Source of the DNA: Nocardiopsis ganjiahuensis DSM 45031
Lineage (GTDB): Bacteria; Actinomycetota; Actinomycetes; Streptosporangiales; Streptosporangiaceae
Direction of reading: 5' to 3'
Length of the DNA: 64,000 nucleotides
Assembly: GCF_000341085.1 (NCBI RefSeq)
Contig: NZ_ANBA01000007.1
Span: 186,001 to 250,000, forward strand
Numbering within the stretch: position 1 is the stretch's first letter; the number at the start of each line of letters is the position of its first letter. The translations under genes and the position numbers were made by a program. The notes under the pieces were generated by a model that did no database searches, was not told the DNA's origin, and was given only the letters and a program-made list of their open reading frames with translations. Shown piece after piece: positions 17,053 to 27,047 of this stretch.

Positions 17053-17997
17053 TTGCGCGTCTTCGTCACTGGCGGGACCGGCCATTCCGGTTCGTACATC
17101 ATTCCCGAGCTCGTCACCGCCGGGCACGAGGTCACCGGCCTGGCCCGGTCGGACACGGCCGCGGCGGCGCTGTCCGCGCTGGGCGCGAAGGTGCGCCGCG
17201 GTGACCTCCGGGACCTCGACGGGCTCAAGGAGGCGGCCGCTGACTCCGAGGGCGTCATCCACGTCGCGCACAGGCAAGACCTGCTTCCGTCCGGCGGGAT
17301 CGACGCCGTGGCCGCAGCGGAGCTCCCGGTCGTGCTCGCGTACGGCGAGGCACTGGCGGGAACCGGAAAGCCCCTGGTCGCGGCGGGGAGCATTGGATCG
17401 CCCGGGAACGGGGGGAGTCTGGGCCGGCCGGTCACCGAGGAGGACCCTGCCCTTCCCACCGGCGATGAGCACAAGGGCACCCTGCGGGCGCGCAACGTTG
17501 TGGAGACCGCTGTAGTCGGCCTCGCCGAACGGGGAGTACGGTCTTCGGTCGTGCGGATCGCCAACATCGCGCACAGCACGACCGATCGTGCCGGCTTCAT
17601 CGTGCAGCTGGCCGCGCTCGCGAAGGAGAAGGGTTTCGTCGGCTACCCCGGAGACGGCGCGAACCTGTGGAACGCGGTGCACGTCCGCGATGTCGCATCC
17701 TTGTTCCGCTTGGCGTTGGAGAAGGGAGCGGCCGGCAGGTACTGGCACGCGGTCGGGGACGGGGGCATCCCGTTCCGCGAGATCGCCGAGGCCCTCGGGG
17801 GCCGTCTGGGCCTGCCCGTCGTGAGCATTCCCGCGGACGAGCTGATGGTGCCGGGATACTTCGGGTTCCTCGCGAACATAGTTACGCAGAGCTATCCGGC
17901 GTCCAACCTCATCACGCGCCGGACCCTCGGTTGGGAACCCGCTCAGCCCGGCCTGCTCGCCGATCTGGACAACGGTCATTACTTCCCCTCCGGATGA
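17053..17997 (+). CDS. NAD-dependent epimerase/dehydratase-like extended SDR
   Basis: A 314-aa atypical/extended SDR with an N-terminal MRVFVTGGTGHSGSYIIPELVTAGHEVTGLARS (GGTGxxG nucleotide loop at 7-13). The mid-region HKGTLRARNVVETAV stands where extended SDRs carry YxxxK, without a clear Tyr. The C-terminal half has WNAVHVRDVASLFRLALEKG, the usual HVxDxA segment. It starts at TTG 17053, positioned 7 nt after AAGGAG. It is the last gene of the oxidoreductase series. The missing canonical Tyr suggests an NAD(P)-binding role or altered chemistry. Confidence 0.8.
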   Translation: MRVFVTGGTGHSGSYIIPELVTAGHEVTGLARSDTAAAALSALGAKVRRGDLRDLDGLKEAAADSEGVIHVAHRQDLLPSGGIDAVAAAELPVVLAYGEALAGTGKPLVAAGSIGSPGNGGSLGRPVTEEDPALPTGDEHKGTLRARNVVETAVVGLAERGVRSSVVRIANIAHSTTDRAGFIVQLAALAKEKGFVGYPGDGANLWNAVHVRDVASLFRLALEKGAAGRYWHAVGDGGIPFREIAEALGGRLGLPVVSIPADELMVPGYFGFLANIVTQSYPASNLITRRTLGWEPAQPGLLADLDNGHYFPSG

Positions 17998-18147
17998 CGG
18001 CGGGGACCCCGGACCACAACGTGTACGGCGTGGTGGACACGGGACCGATGGCCGGTAGCCGGCAGCAGGCGATGGTCACGCCGGGTACCCCTACAGGCGG
18101 TGAAGTCGGCCTGGGAGACTCGGAGTTCCGAACCCGGCGCCGTCGCC

Positions 18148-18861
18148 TCAGGGCGTGCGGCGGCCGATCCGGCGCAGCCGGGCCGACCGGTGCTGGAGCA
18201 GCACGTCCGGGTTGAGCAGGTACGCCAGACCGGTGCGTTCCAGGCGGGTGACCAGGTCACCGTGGCCGGTGCCCAGGGCCCGGGCGGCGAGGTCGGTGCG
18301 CCACCCGGACTCGTCGAGCACACGCAGCAGGTGGCCCCGGCGGATCTGCGCGGGGGACAGGCGGAAGCTGCTCAGGTAGGCGGCGGCGGCCGCGTCCATG
18401 TGCGCGCGCAGGTCGGCCAGGCCCAGCCGGCCCTCCCTGAACCTGGCCAGCTCCACCAGGGAGGGCAGGGTCGCCGGGTCGTGCAGACCGATGGTGGGGA
18501 CCGCCGGGGAGAGGGTGCGCAGGCCCGTGCCGGCGGCGTCTAAGACCGGGTTGAGGTGCACCAGCGTGGTGGCGCGGTCCGGGTCCAGCCGCTGCCGCCA
18601 CAGGAGCAGGGTGTCGGCGAGCAGCGCGGGTTCGGAGTCGTGTCCGTCGGAGACCACCACCACCCGCTCCGGTACGCCCCCCAGCGCGTCCAGGACCGCC
18701 TCGGCCAGATGGGTGGGGCCCAGCGGGTGCACGGTCAGGTGGTCGGTGCGCCCGGACAGCCAGTGGGTGGCGGCACCGGGCGAGAGTACCGAGACCAGGT
18801 GGTGGCAGGCCAGGGCGACGGCCAGCGGCCGGTTGCGTCGGGCGGGTGAGCCGACAGAGGA
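18148..18861 (-). pseudogene. C-terminal remnant of a gene split by the TnpB element (vWA-like domain)
   Basis: In-frame coding sequence runs from the element's right end (18861) to a stop at 18148, about 237 codons. Just after the junction comes PARRNRPLAVALACHHLV. Downstream, ERVVVVSDGHDSEPALLADTLLLWRQRLDP resembles a von Willebrand A-type strand with an SDG metal-site-like motif. A GTG at 18732 could restart translation of 194 aa. The N-terminal part of the same gene lies beyond the insertion at 20328-20837 in the same orientation. The complete protein would be about 407 aa. A TROVE/vWA-type relationship is only a guess from the helical N-terminal half plus the vWA-like C-terminal half. 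Confidence 0.7.
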
Positions 18862-18973
18862 TTGACGTCCTCTCCGTCGTGAACGACAGGGATTGCGACC
18901 CGCCCTCGCGGGCGGGTCGGTGCTCGCGCCTCACAGCGCGCGCTGGTTCCTGTTTCACCAGGTCCTGCCAGCC
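18862..18973 (-). ncRNA. Predicted omega (reRNA) guide RNA scaffold of TnpB
   Basis: TnpB nucleases use an RNA transcribed from the tnpB 3' end through the right end, with the guide supplied by flanking DNA. Here the region 3' of tnpB has stacked hairpins: GCGCGC/GCGCG-type pairing near 18925-18943, a perfect 10-bp stem CGACCCGCCC/GGGCGGGTCG (18896-18905 with 18910-18919), and GTCGT/ACGAC (18875-18886). It ends with GACGTCAA at 18862. The 20-nt guide would be read from 18861 down to 18842 inside the interrupted host gene. The scaffold 5' end probably lies within tnpB. Prediction only. Confidence 0.55.
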
Positions 18974-20176
18974 TCAAGCGGCTGGTCTTACGGTCCCTCC
19001 GCAGGCGTTTTGTCTGTCGGCCCGTCCGGCCGCCAGGACGATACGGGCCGCGTTCACGTCCCGATCATGAAGGGTCTGACACGCCTTGCAGGACCACTGA
19101 CGCACCTGCAACGGCTTGGGACCGTCCACGGCCCAGCACTGCGAGCAGGTCTGCGAGGAGGCCAGGAACCGGTCGACCTTGGCGAAGTAGCGCCCGTACC
19201 GGGTGGCTTTGTACTGGAGCATGTGCACGAACGCCGACCATCCGGCGTCGTGCACACTCTTGGCCAGCTTCGTGCGGCCCAGGCCCTTCACACACAGGTC
19301 CTCCACATACACCGCTTGGTTCTCACGGATGAAGCGGGTGGACAGCTGGTGGTGGAAGTCCTTACGGGCATCGGCCACTCGCACATGAGCACGGGCCACC
19401 CTGCGGCGGGCCTTGGCCCTGTTGGCCGAGCCCTTGGCTTTGCGGGACAGGGCGCGCTGGGCCTTCTTCAGCCTGCGTTCAACACGGTGCAAAAATCGCG
19501 GGTTGGCCACCTTCGTTCCGTCAGAAAGCACCGCGAAGTGCGACAATCCGAGGTCGATCCCGACCTCCGGCGTGGTCTCAGGCAGCACCTCACCCGTGCC
19601 GGTCTCGACCACGAACGAGGCGAAGTACCGATCGGCGGCGTCCCTGATCACGGTGACCGAGGCCGGAGCCGAGGGCAGGTCCCGTGACCAGATGACCTTG
19701 ACGTCACCGATCTTGGGCAGGGACAGCTTCCCGGCCCGGGTAATCTTCCAACGGGCGTTGGCGGTGAAGCGCGCCGACTGGCGTTGGTCACGCCGCGACT
19801 TGAACCGCGGCGCCCCCACCTTCGCGCCCTTGCGCTTGCCGGTCTTGGAATCCTCGTGGGCTTTCCATGCCTGGTCCAGGTCGCGCAAGGTCTGCTGGAG
19901 CGGGACCGCTGAGACCTGTGAAAGCCATTCCCGTTCCGGGGTCTGCTTGGCCTGGGCGATCAGCTCCCGTGACAGGTCGGCGTTCTTGGGCACCCGCTGA
20001 TAGGGACCCTCCGCCACACGCTTTATGGGGTTGCCGAGCAGCTTGTTCGACGCCTTCACGGGATTCTGGCGTGCCAGAGCATCGTTCCACACCACCCGCA
20101 CGCACCCGAACAGGCGGGCCAGCGCGGCGCGCTGGTCCCCGTCCGGGTAGAGGCGGTAGGTGTATCGAAGCTGCAT
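18974..20176 (-). CDS. tnpB: RNA-guided endonuclease TnpB (IS605 OrfB family)
   Basis: A full-length 400-aa TnpB. It has an N-terminal helix-turn-helix-type domain (MQLRYTYRLYPDGDQ, the usual opening) and a split RuvC nuclease with Asp208 (GIDLGLS), Glu292 (VEDLCVKGL) and Asp373 (DRDVNAARIV). A Cys4 zinc finger is formed by Cys344, Cys347, Cys363 and Cys366. All catalytic and zinc ligands are intact, so the nuclease should be active. The start has GAGG about 10 nt upstream. No TnpA transposase is present, so movement would need one in trans. It lies inside, and reads in the same direction as, the gene it disrupts. Confidence 0.95.
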   Translation of the reverse strand: MQLRYTYRLYPDGDQRAALARLFGCVRVVWNDALARQNPVKASNKLLGNPIKRVAEGPYQRVPKNADLSRELIAQAKQTPEREWLSQVSAVPLQQTLRDLDQAWKAHEDSKTGKRKGAKVGAPRFKSRRDQRQSARFTANARWKITRAGKLSLPKIGDVKVIWSRDLPSAPASVTVIRDAADRYFASFVVETGTGEVLPETTPEVGIDLGLSHFAVLSDGTKVANPRFLHRVERRLKKAQRALSRKAKGSANRAKARRRVARAHVRVADARKDFHHQLSTRFIRENQAVYVEDLCVKGLGRTKLAKSVHDAGWSAFVHMLQYKATRYGRYFAKVDRFLASSQTCSQCWAVDGPKPLQVRQWSCKACQTLHDRDVNAARIVLAAGRADRQNACGGTVRPAA

Positions 20177-20327
20177 GCCCTGAATCCTCGCACCCGCCTA
20201 AGACAAACCAGGATTACCCGCCCTGCCAGGCGGGTGCTGGTCCGGATCCGGTGCACCACCGGTCTGAAGGCCGGAGCACTCCCGGACAAGACGGGTAGCG
20301 GTGGCGGCGCCGTGCGGCGGGGGAGGA

Positions 20328-20837
20328 GAAAAGGAAGCGGCCGACGTCCTCGGGCAGGCGCAGCCGGGCGTGGCGGGCGGCGTCGCGCAGCCCCCTGCGG
20401 TACTTGACCGCGTCCAGGGTCAGGTCGGGGCGCCGGGCCAGCCACTCGCGGATGGTGGCCCGGGTGCGCCGGTTGTTGACCCGGTCGGCGGCCAGCCGGC
20501 GGAAGAGCCGGTAGACGCGCTGGGGCGGGGTGCGGGCGAGGCGGCGGCGGATGAGGGCGTTCTCGCGGGCCCGTTCGTGGGCGGGGGCGTCGGGGCGGGG
20601 ATCGGCGAGCAGGGTGTACACGATGCGCAGCGCGTTGTGGTCGTTGACGTGCAGGGCCAGGGTCGCCGCGTACAGGTCCGGGAGGCAGTGGTGGACGTAC
20701 TCGTGCAGGAAGTCCAGGGACAGGCGCTGGTGGTCGGCCCCGGAGTGGAACTCGCGCTGCCCGGTGGCGGAGATCGCCGCGCCGGCGAACAGCAGGAGGT
20801 CCTCGCAGGCCAGCAGGTCGGTGTAGGTGTCACTCAT
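20328..20837 (-). pseudogene. N-terminal remnant of the gene split by the TnpB element
   Basis: About 170 codons starting MSDTYTDLLACEDLLLFAGAAI. The sequence is mostly helical in appearance, with LDFLHEYVHHCLPDLYAATLALHVNDHNALRIVYTLL and a basic RVNNRRTRATIREWLA segment, ending EDVGRFLF at the insertion. The continuation is found at 18861-18148. The frame stays open into the element to 20214, giving a chimeric tail. I used the ATG at 20837; a GTG at 20939 in frame would add 34 unlikely-looking residues. Intact function unknown; a repetitive-helix (TROVE-like) domain is one possibility at low confidence. Confidence 0.65.
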
Positions 20838-21067
20838 CGGTTCCGCCGGGGTGGTCGGGGGCCGGCCGGGGAGCGGCGGCGCGAACAGCGTGAAGGGTGC
20901 TTGCAGAGGCAGTTCTCGGAAGTCGCGGTCAAGTCCCACGGCCGACCTGAGCCGACGCTAGCAAACCGGGCGTGCGGGGGCGAGGCGGTTTCGGCCCGGG
21001 CCCGGGCGCACCGGTCCTTGTCAGCCGGTTCCGGTGGGCCACGGGCTCCGGTCGGACCGGTCCCCGG

Positions 21068-21820
21068 TCAACCGGTCAGGGTGAGTTCGAAGGAGTAGCG
21101 CGAGGCGCGGTAGACGTGCGAGCCCACCTCCACCACGCGGCCGACGTCGTCGTAGACGACACGGTCCATGGTGAGGAGGGGCGCGCCCCGGGGCTCGTCC
21201 AGGGCGCGGGCCTCAGCGGCGGTGGCGTTGCGGGCGCCGATGCTCTGCGAGGCGATCTTGAGGGTCACGCCCGCCCCGCGCAGCAGCTGGTAGAGGCCGC
21301 TGGCGGAGAGTCGTTCCTCGTCCAGGTCGACCAGCCCCAGCGGCACGTGGTTGCGCATCAGGGCGAGGGGTTCGTCCCGGGCCAGGCGCAGCCGTTCGAT
21401 CACGTACACCTCGGTACCGGGGGACAGCTCCATCCGGGCGGCCACGGGGTCCGGGGCGGCCGCCACGGCCAGGCTCAGGACCCGGGTGCGCGGCTGTTCG
21501 CCGACCCGGTCGAGGTCGTCGTAGAGGCTGGACAGCTCCACCGGGCGGCGCACCCGCGGGCGCACCACCTGGGTGCCCACGCCGCGCTTGCGCACCAGCA
21601 TGCCCCGGTCCACCAGGTACTCGATGGCCTGGCGCAGCGTGGGGCGCGACAACCCGAGCCGGCCGGCCAGGACCACCTCGTTCTCCAGCCGGGTGCCCGC
21701 GGGGATCTCGCCGGTCATGATCCGCCGCTCCAGCTCCTGGGCGACCTGGAAGTAGAGCGGCACCGGGCTGGTGCGGTCCAGCGGGATCGACAGCGGGGTC
21801 TGTGGCACGGGCTGTGTCAC
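21068..21820 (-). CDS. GntR family (HutC/UTRA) transcriptional regulator, likely IolR
   Basis: A 250-aa GntR-type regulator. The N-terminal winged helix (TSPVPLYFQVAQELERRI ... LGLSRPTLRQAIEYLVDRG, about residues 15-80) is followed by a UTRA ligand domain (VIERLRLARDEPLALMRNHVPL). I chose GTG 21820, which has AAGGA 7 nt upstream and gives the standard N-terminus; the longer TTG start at 21865 has no ribosome site. A 22-bp site upstream of this gene recurs almost identically before the inositol operon, so this is very probably the inositol-responsive repressor. Assignment rests on that shared site and on GntR-type IolR in corynebacteria. Confidence 0.85.
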   Translation of the reverse strand: MTQPVPQTPLSIPLDRTSPVPLYFQVAQELERRIMTGEIPAGTRLENEVVLAGRLGLSRPTLRQAIEYLVDRGMLVRKRGVGTQVVRPRVRRPVELSSLYDDLDRVGEQPRTRVLSLAVAAAPDPVAARMELSPGTEVYVIERLRLARDEPLALMRNHVPLGLVDLDEERLSASGLYQLLRGAGVTLKIASQSIGARNATAAEARALDEPRGAPLLTMDRVVYDDVGRVVEVGSHVYRASRYSFELTLTG

Positions 21821-21892
21821 GGTCACGTCCTTCGGGTCCTGGATGTCGGGGCTCCCCGAAGGCAAGTGTAGCTACAACAAGGTTGCCCGGAT

Positions 21893-21914
21893 ATCAGAAT
21901 GTCCGGACAAAGTA
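21893..21914. promoter_or_regulatory. Operator copy A (GntR/IolR candidate) upstream of the regulator gene
   Basis: The core palindrome TGTCCGGACA is at 21900-21909, inside a 22-bp block (starts ATCAG, ends AAAGTA) that matches 20 of 22 positions at 23040-23061. It lies 73 bp before the regulator's start. A second palindrome TGTAGCTACA (21867-21876) lies between it and the gene. This is consistent with autoregulation. Confidence 0.8.
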
Positions 21915-22024
21915 ACGCTCGGTGCGCGCCACCCGGCTGCCGGAACCCGGGCGACTCCGCCCGGCAGCCGGGACTCCGCCGACCCCACGCGGCTGCCGGG
22001 ACGCACCTGCGGCCGCCGGGCGGA

Positions 22025-22052
22025 CGCGGGCACCCCCGCCGGGGTGCCCGCG
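22025..22052 (-). terminator. Hairpin terminator after the alpha/beta hydrolase
   Basis: A perfect 12-bp stem CGCGGGCACCCC/GGGGTGCCCGCG with tetraloop CGCC, 12 nt past the hydrolase stop. A second perfect 12-bp hairpin CCCGGCTGCCGG (21932-21943) / CCGGCAGCCGGG (21961-21972) lies further on and may back it up. Confidence 0.8.
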
Positions 22053-22064
22053 CGGCGTCGGGGC

Positions 22065-24159
<2,095 letters not shown>

Positions 24160-24209
24160 ACCCGACGGACCCGCACCCGGTACAGCAGGACCGCAGGAGA
24201 GGAGTGACC

Positions 24210-25232
24210 GTGGACCGTACCCCCGCACCCGGACCCGCACCCGCACCCGGACCCGTCGCCGCACCCGGGCCCGTCCCCGCGCGGCCGCCGCAGGTCGTCA
24301 CGATGGGCCGGGTCGGCGTCGACATCTATCCGCAGCAGGTCGGCGCGGGCCTGGACGAGGTGGAGTCGTTCGGCAAGTTCCTGGGCGGCAGCCCGACCAA
24401 CGTCGCCGTGGCCGCCGCCCGCCACGGCCGCACCAGTGCGGTCATCACCCGCACCGGCCAGGACCCCCTCGCCCGCTTCGTCCACCGGGCCCTGCGCGGC
24501 TTCGGTGTGGACGACCGCTTCGTCACCGCCGTCCCGGGCACCGCCACCCCCGTCACCCTCTGTGAGATCTTCCCGCCCGACGACTTCCCCCTGTACTTCT
24601 ACGGACGCGACCCCGCCCCCGACCTGCTCATCGAGACCGACCAGCTGGACCTGGCCGCCATCGCCGGGGCCGACCTGTTCTGGGCCACCGTCACCGGCCT
24701 GTGCCGCGACCCCGGCCGCACCGCCACCCTGGCCGCCCTGCGCGCCCGCGACCGCCGCCACCCCACCGTCCTGGACCTGGACTACCGGCCCGCGTTCTGG
24801 GACTCACGCGAGCAGGCCCGGCGCTGGGCGGCCGAGGCGCTCCCGCTGGCCACCGTGGCCTGCGGCAACCTCGACGAGTGGGAGACCGCCGTGGGCACCC
24901 GCGACCCCGACGAGGCCGCCCGGCGCGGTCGCGACCTGGGGCTCTCCCTGGCCGTGGTCAAACAGGGCCCCGAAGGCGTGCTGGCCGTGGACGGCACCGG
25001 TTCCCACCGCGAACCCCCGCTGCCGGTGGAGGTGGTCAACGGCCTGGGCGCCGGGGACGCCTTCGGCGGGGCGCTGTGCCACGGACTGCTCTCGGACTGG
25101 CCGCTCGGGCGCACCGTGCGCTTCGCCAACGCCGCCGGCGCCGTCGTCGCCTCCCGGCTGTCCTGCGCGGAGGCCATGCCCACCACCGCAGAGGTGTGGC
25201 ACGCACTGGAGGAGGCCGCCCATGCTGGCTGA
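24210..25232 (+). CDS. iolC: 5-dehydro-2-deoxygluconokinase (PfkB family)
   Basis: A PfkB-family sugar kinase (about 340 aa) that phosphorylates 2-deoxy-5-keto-gluconate in inositol breakdown. Seen: VTMGRVGVDIYPQQVGAGL and GGSPTNVAVAAARHG, which are typical IolC openings, and the C-terminal anion-hole/catalytic motif NGLGAGDAFGGAL. The first 25 residues are a low-complexity Pro-Ala-Gly repeat not seen in the kinase fold, encoded by repeated CCCGCACCCG-like units. GTG 24210 has AGGAG at a suitable distance; GTG 24204 is too near it. The 3' end overlaps the next gene by 11 nt. Confidence 0.9.
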   Translation: MDRTPAPGPAPAPGPVAAPGPVPARPPQVVTMGRVGVDIYPQQVGAGLDEVESFGKFLGGSPTNVAVAAARHGRTSAVITRTGQDPLARFVHRALRGFGVDDRFVTAVPGTATPVTLCEIFPPDDFPLYFYGRDPAPDLLIETDQLDLAAIAGADLFWATVTGLCRDPGRTATLAALRARDRRHPTVLDLDYRPAFWDSREQARRWAAEALPLATVACGNLDEWETAVGTRDPDEAARRGRDLGLSLAVVKQGPEGVLAVDGTGSHREPPLPVEVVNGLGAGDAFGGALCHGLLSDWPLGRTVRFANAAGAVVASRLSCAEAMPTTAEVWHALEEAAHAG

Positions 25233-26097
25233 CCGCCTGCGCGAGATCACCCGGACCCGGCTGCACCGCCCCGCCGCCTTCGGTGAGGCGGCCGCCGCGC
25301 GCAGACGCCCCGCCTCCCTCGTGGGACCCTCCGGGCGGGCGATGATCGTGGCCGCCGACCACACCGCCCGGGGCACCCTGCGCTCGGGCGCCCGGCCCCT
25401 GGCCATGGCCGACCGCGCCGACCTGCTGGACCGGCTGTGCACCGCCCTGGCCCGGCCCGGCGTGACCGGGGTGCTGGCCAGCGCCGACATCGTCGACGAC
25501 CTGCTGCTGCTCGGCGCCCTGGACGGCAAGGCGGTCTTCGGCTCCATGAACCGGGGCGGGCTGTCCGGGGCCCGCTGGGAGGTGGACGACCGCTTCACCG
25601 GCTACACCGCGGAGGCCATCGTCCGCTCGGGGCTGGAGGGCGGCAAGATGCTCCTGCGCCTGGACTACGCCGACCGGAGCACCGCCCGCACCATGGAGAG
25701 CTGCGCCCGGGCGGTCAACGCCCTGGGCGACGCCGGGAGGGTGGCGATGGTGGAGCCGTTCGTGGCCCACCGCGCCGACGGCGTGGTCCGCAACGACCTG
25801 TCCACCGAGGCGGTGACCCGGTCCGCGGCCATCGCCTCCGGACTCGGCCACTCCTCCGCGCGGACCTGGCTCAAACTGCCGGTGGTGGCCGACATGGAAC
25901 GCGTCGCCGCCGCCACCACCCTGCCCACCGTCCTGTTGGGCGGCGAGGTCTCCGCCGACCCCGACGCCGCCTTCGCCGCCTGGGCCGAGGCGCTCGAACT
26001 CCCGACCGTCGTGGGCCTGACCGTGGGCCGTTCACTCCTGTACCCGGCCGACGACGACGTCGAGACGGCCGTCGACACCGCAGTGGGGCTGTTGTGA
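25222..26097 (+). CDS. Cgl0158-type (beta/alpha)8 aldolase, probable IolJ substitute
   Basis: A 291-aa TIM-barrel protein of the deoxyribose-phosphate/class I aldolase type, called Cgl0158 family after the corynebacterial inositol-cluster gene. Seen: MIVAADHTARGTLRSG at the first strand and TWLKLPVVADMERVA, whose Lys is a candidate Schiff-base residue. In the pathway this would cleave 2-deoxy-5-keto-gluconate 6-phosphate to dihydroxyacetone phosphate and malonic semialdehyde, replacing IolJ; that is inference from position and fold. It overlaps iolC, and GGAGGAGG lies upstream of its ATG. Its stop overlaps the iolB start. Confidence 0.8.
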   Translation: MLADRLREITRTRLHRPAAFGEAAAARRRPASLVGPSGRAMIVAADHTARGTLRSGARPLAMADRADLLDRLCTALARPGVTGVLASADIVDDLLLLGALDGKAVFGSMNRGGLSGARWEVDDRFTGYTAEAIVRSGLEGGKMLLRLDYADRSTARTMESCARAVNALGDAGRVAMVEPFVAHRADGVVRNDLSTEAVTRSAAIASGLGHSSARTWLKLPVVADMERVAAATTLPTVLLGGEVSADPDAAFAAWAEALELPTVVGLTVGRSLLYPADDDVETAVDTAVGLL

Positions 26098-27047
26098 CAC
26101 ACACCGAACACCGTCCGAACGAACACGGCCCGGCCGCGCGCCGGCCGGCCGAACTCCACCTGTCCGCGCTGAGCACCGCCCAGCCGCCCTTCCGGACCGT
26201 GGTCACCCCCGACACCGCCGGATGGGGGTACTCCGGGCTGCGCGTGCTCGAACTGGAGCCGGGGCACTCCGCCGAGATCACCACCGGGGACTCCGAGACG
26301 CTCGTGCTGCCGCTCGACGGCGGGTGCACGGTCACCCTGTCCGAGAGCTCGGGAGCGGGTTCGGGGTCCTTCCGGGTCGAGGGCCGCCCGGACGTGTTCT
26401 CGAGGGTCAGCGACTTCGTCTACCTGCCCCGGGGGGCCCGCGCCACCGTCGCCAGCGCCTCGGGCGGCCGGTTCGCGCTCCCGGCCGCCCGCTGCGACCG
26501 GACCCTGCCCGCCCGCTACGGCCCCGCCGAGGACGTGCCGGTGGAGCTGCGCGGGGCCGGGCAGTCCAGCCGCCAGGTCAACAACCTCTGCCTGCCCGGG
26601 ACCTTCGCCGCGGACCGGCTCCTGGTCTGCGAGGTCCTCACCCCGGCCGCGAACTGGTCCTCCTACCCGCCGCACAAACACGACGAGGCCACCGCCACCG
26701 AGTGCGAGCTGGAGGAGATCTACTACTTCGAGGTCGCCGACGGCCCGCACGGGCACGGCGTGGGCTACCACCGGGTCCACGGAACCCCGGGCCGTCCCGT
26801 CGAGGTGTTGGCCGAGGTGCGCCGCGAGGACGTCGTCCTGGTCCCGCACGGCTGGCACGGTCCGTCCATGGCCGCCCCCGGCTACGACCTGTACTACCTC
26901 AACGTCATGGCCGGCCCCGGGGACGAGCGGGCCTGGCGGATCAGCGACCACCCCGACCACGCCTGGGTGCGCGGCACCTGGGAGGACCAGGAGACCGACC
27001 CCCGCCTGCCCCTGTGCACCGCCGAGGGCCGGAAGGGCCGACGATGA
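26094..27047 (+). CDS. iolB: 5-deoxy-glucuronate isomerase
   Basis: A 317-aa bicupin enzyme that converts 5-deoxy-glucuronate to 2-deoxy-5-keto-gluconate. Seen: the metal-site cupin segment WSSYPPHKHDEA, the following EEIYYFEV, and PHGWHGPSMAAPGYDLYYLNVMAGP, all diagnostic of IolB. It starts with GTG 26094 overlapping the previous stop (GTGA). The N-terminal 15 residues are variable. Its stop overlaps the iolD start, so it is strongly coupled within the operon. Confidence 0.92.
   Translation: MTHTEHRPNEHGPAARRPAELHLSALSTAQPPFRTVVTPDTAGWGYSGLRVLELEPGHSAEITTGDSETLVLPLDGGCTVTLSESSGAGSGSFRVEGRPDVFSRVSDFVYLPRGARATVASASGGRFALPAARCDRTLPARYGPAEDVPVELRGAGQSSRQVNNLCLPGTFAADRLLVCEVLTPAANWSSYPPHKHDEATATECELEEIYYFEVADGPHGHGVGYHRVHGTPGRPVEVLAEVRREDVVLVPHGWHGPSMAAPGYDLYYLNVMAGPGDERAWRISDHPDHAWVRGTWEDQETDPRLPLCTAEGRKGRR

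Larger units (their letters stand above)
18862..20327 (-). mobile_element. IS200/IS605-superfamily, TnpB-only (IS1341-type) element
   Basis: About 1.4-1.5 kb carrying tnpB but no tnpA, inserted inside a host gene. The right end (low coordinates) is placed at 18862, where the structured region finishes with GACGTCAA (read on the minus strand, 18869-18862) and host codons resume in frame. Subterminal hairpins are visible: a 10-bp stem at 18896-18919 near the right end, and CCCGCC/GGCGGG at 20217-20234 near the left end. The left boundary is uncertain (between about 20240 and 20327). 20327 is preferred because the flank then ends TTTTC, a plausible target-adjacent motif, and rejoining restores the reading frame. 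Confidence 0.75.

Noticed and set aside
20838..20939. 34-residue N-terminal extension of the split host gene from a GTG at 20939
   Set aside because: The extension looks like untranslated sequence, and the ATG at 20837 opens a normal-looking helix.
21866..22064. Possible small gene between the GntR regulator and the hydrolase
   Set aside because: The stretch is filled by two palindromic sites and two perfect terminator-like hairpins, with no coding signal.
24220..24290. Repeated CCCGCACCCGGA-like units at the start of iolC as a possible microsatellite or CRISPR-like array
   Set aside because: The units are 6-12 nt, imperfect, and encode the Pro-Ala-Gly N-terminus of the kinase. There are no spacers.
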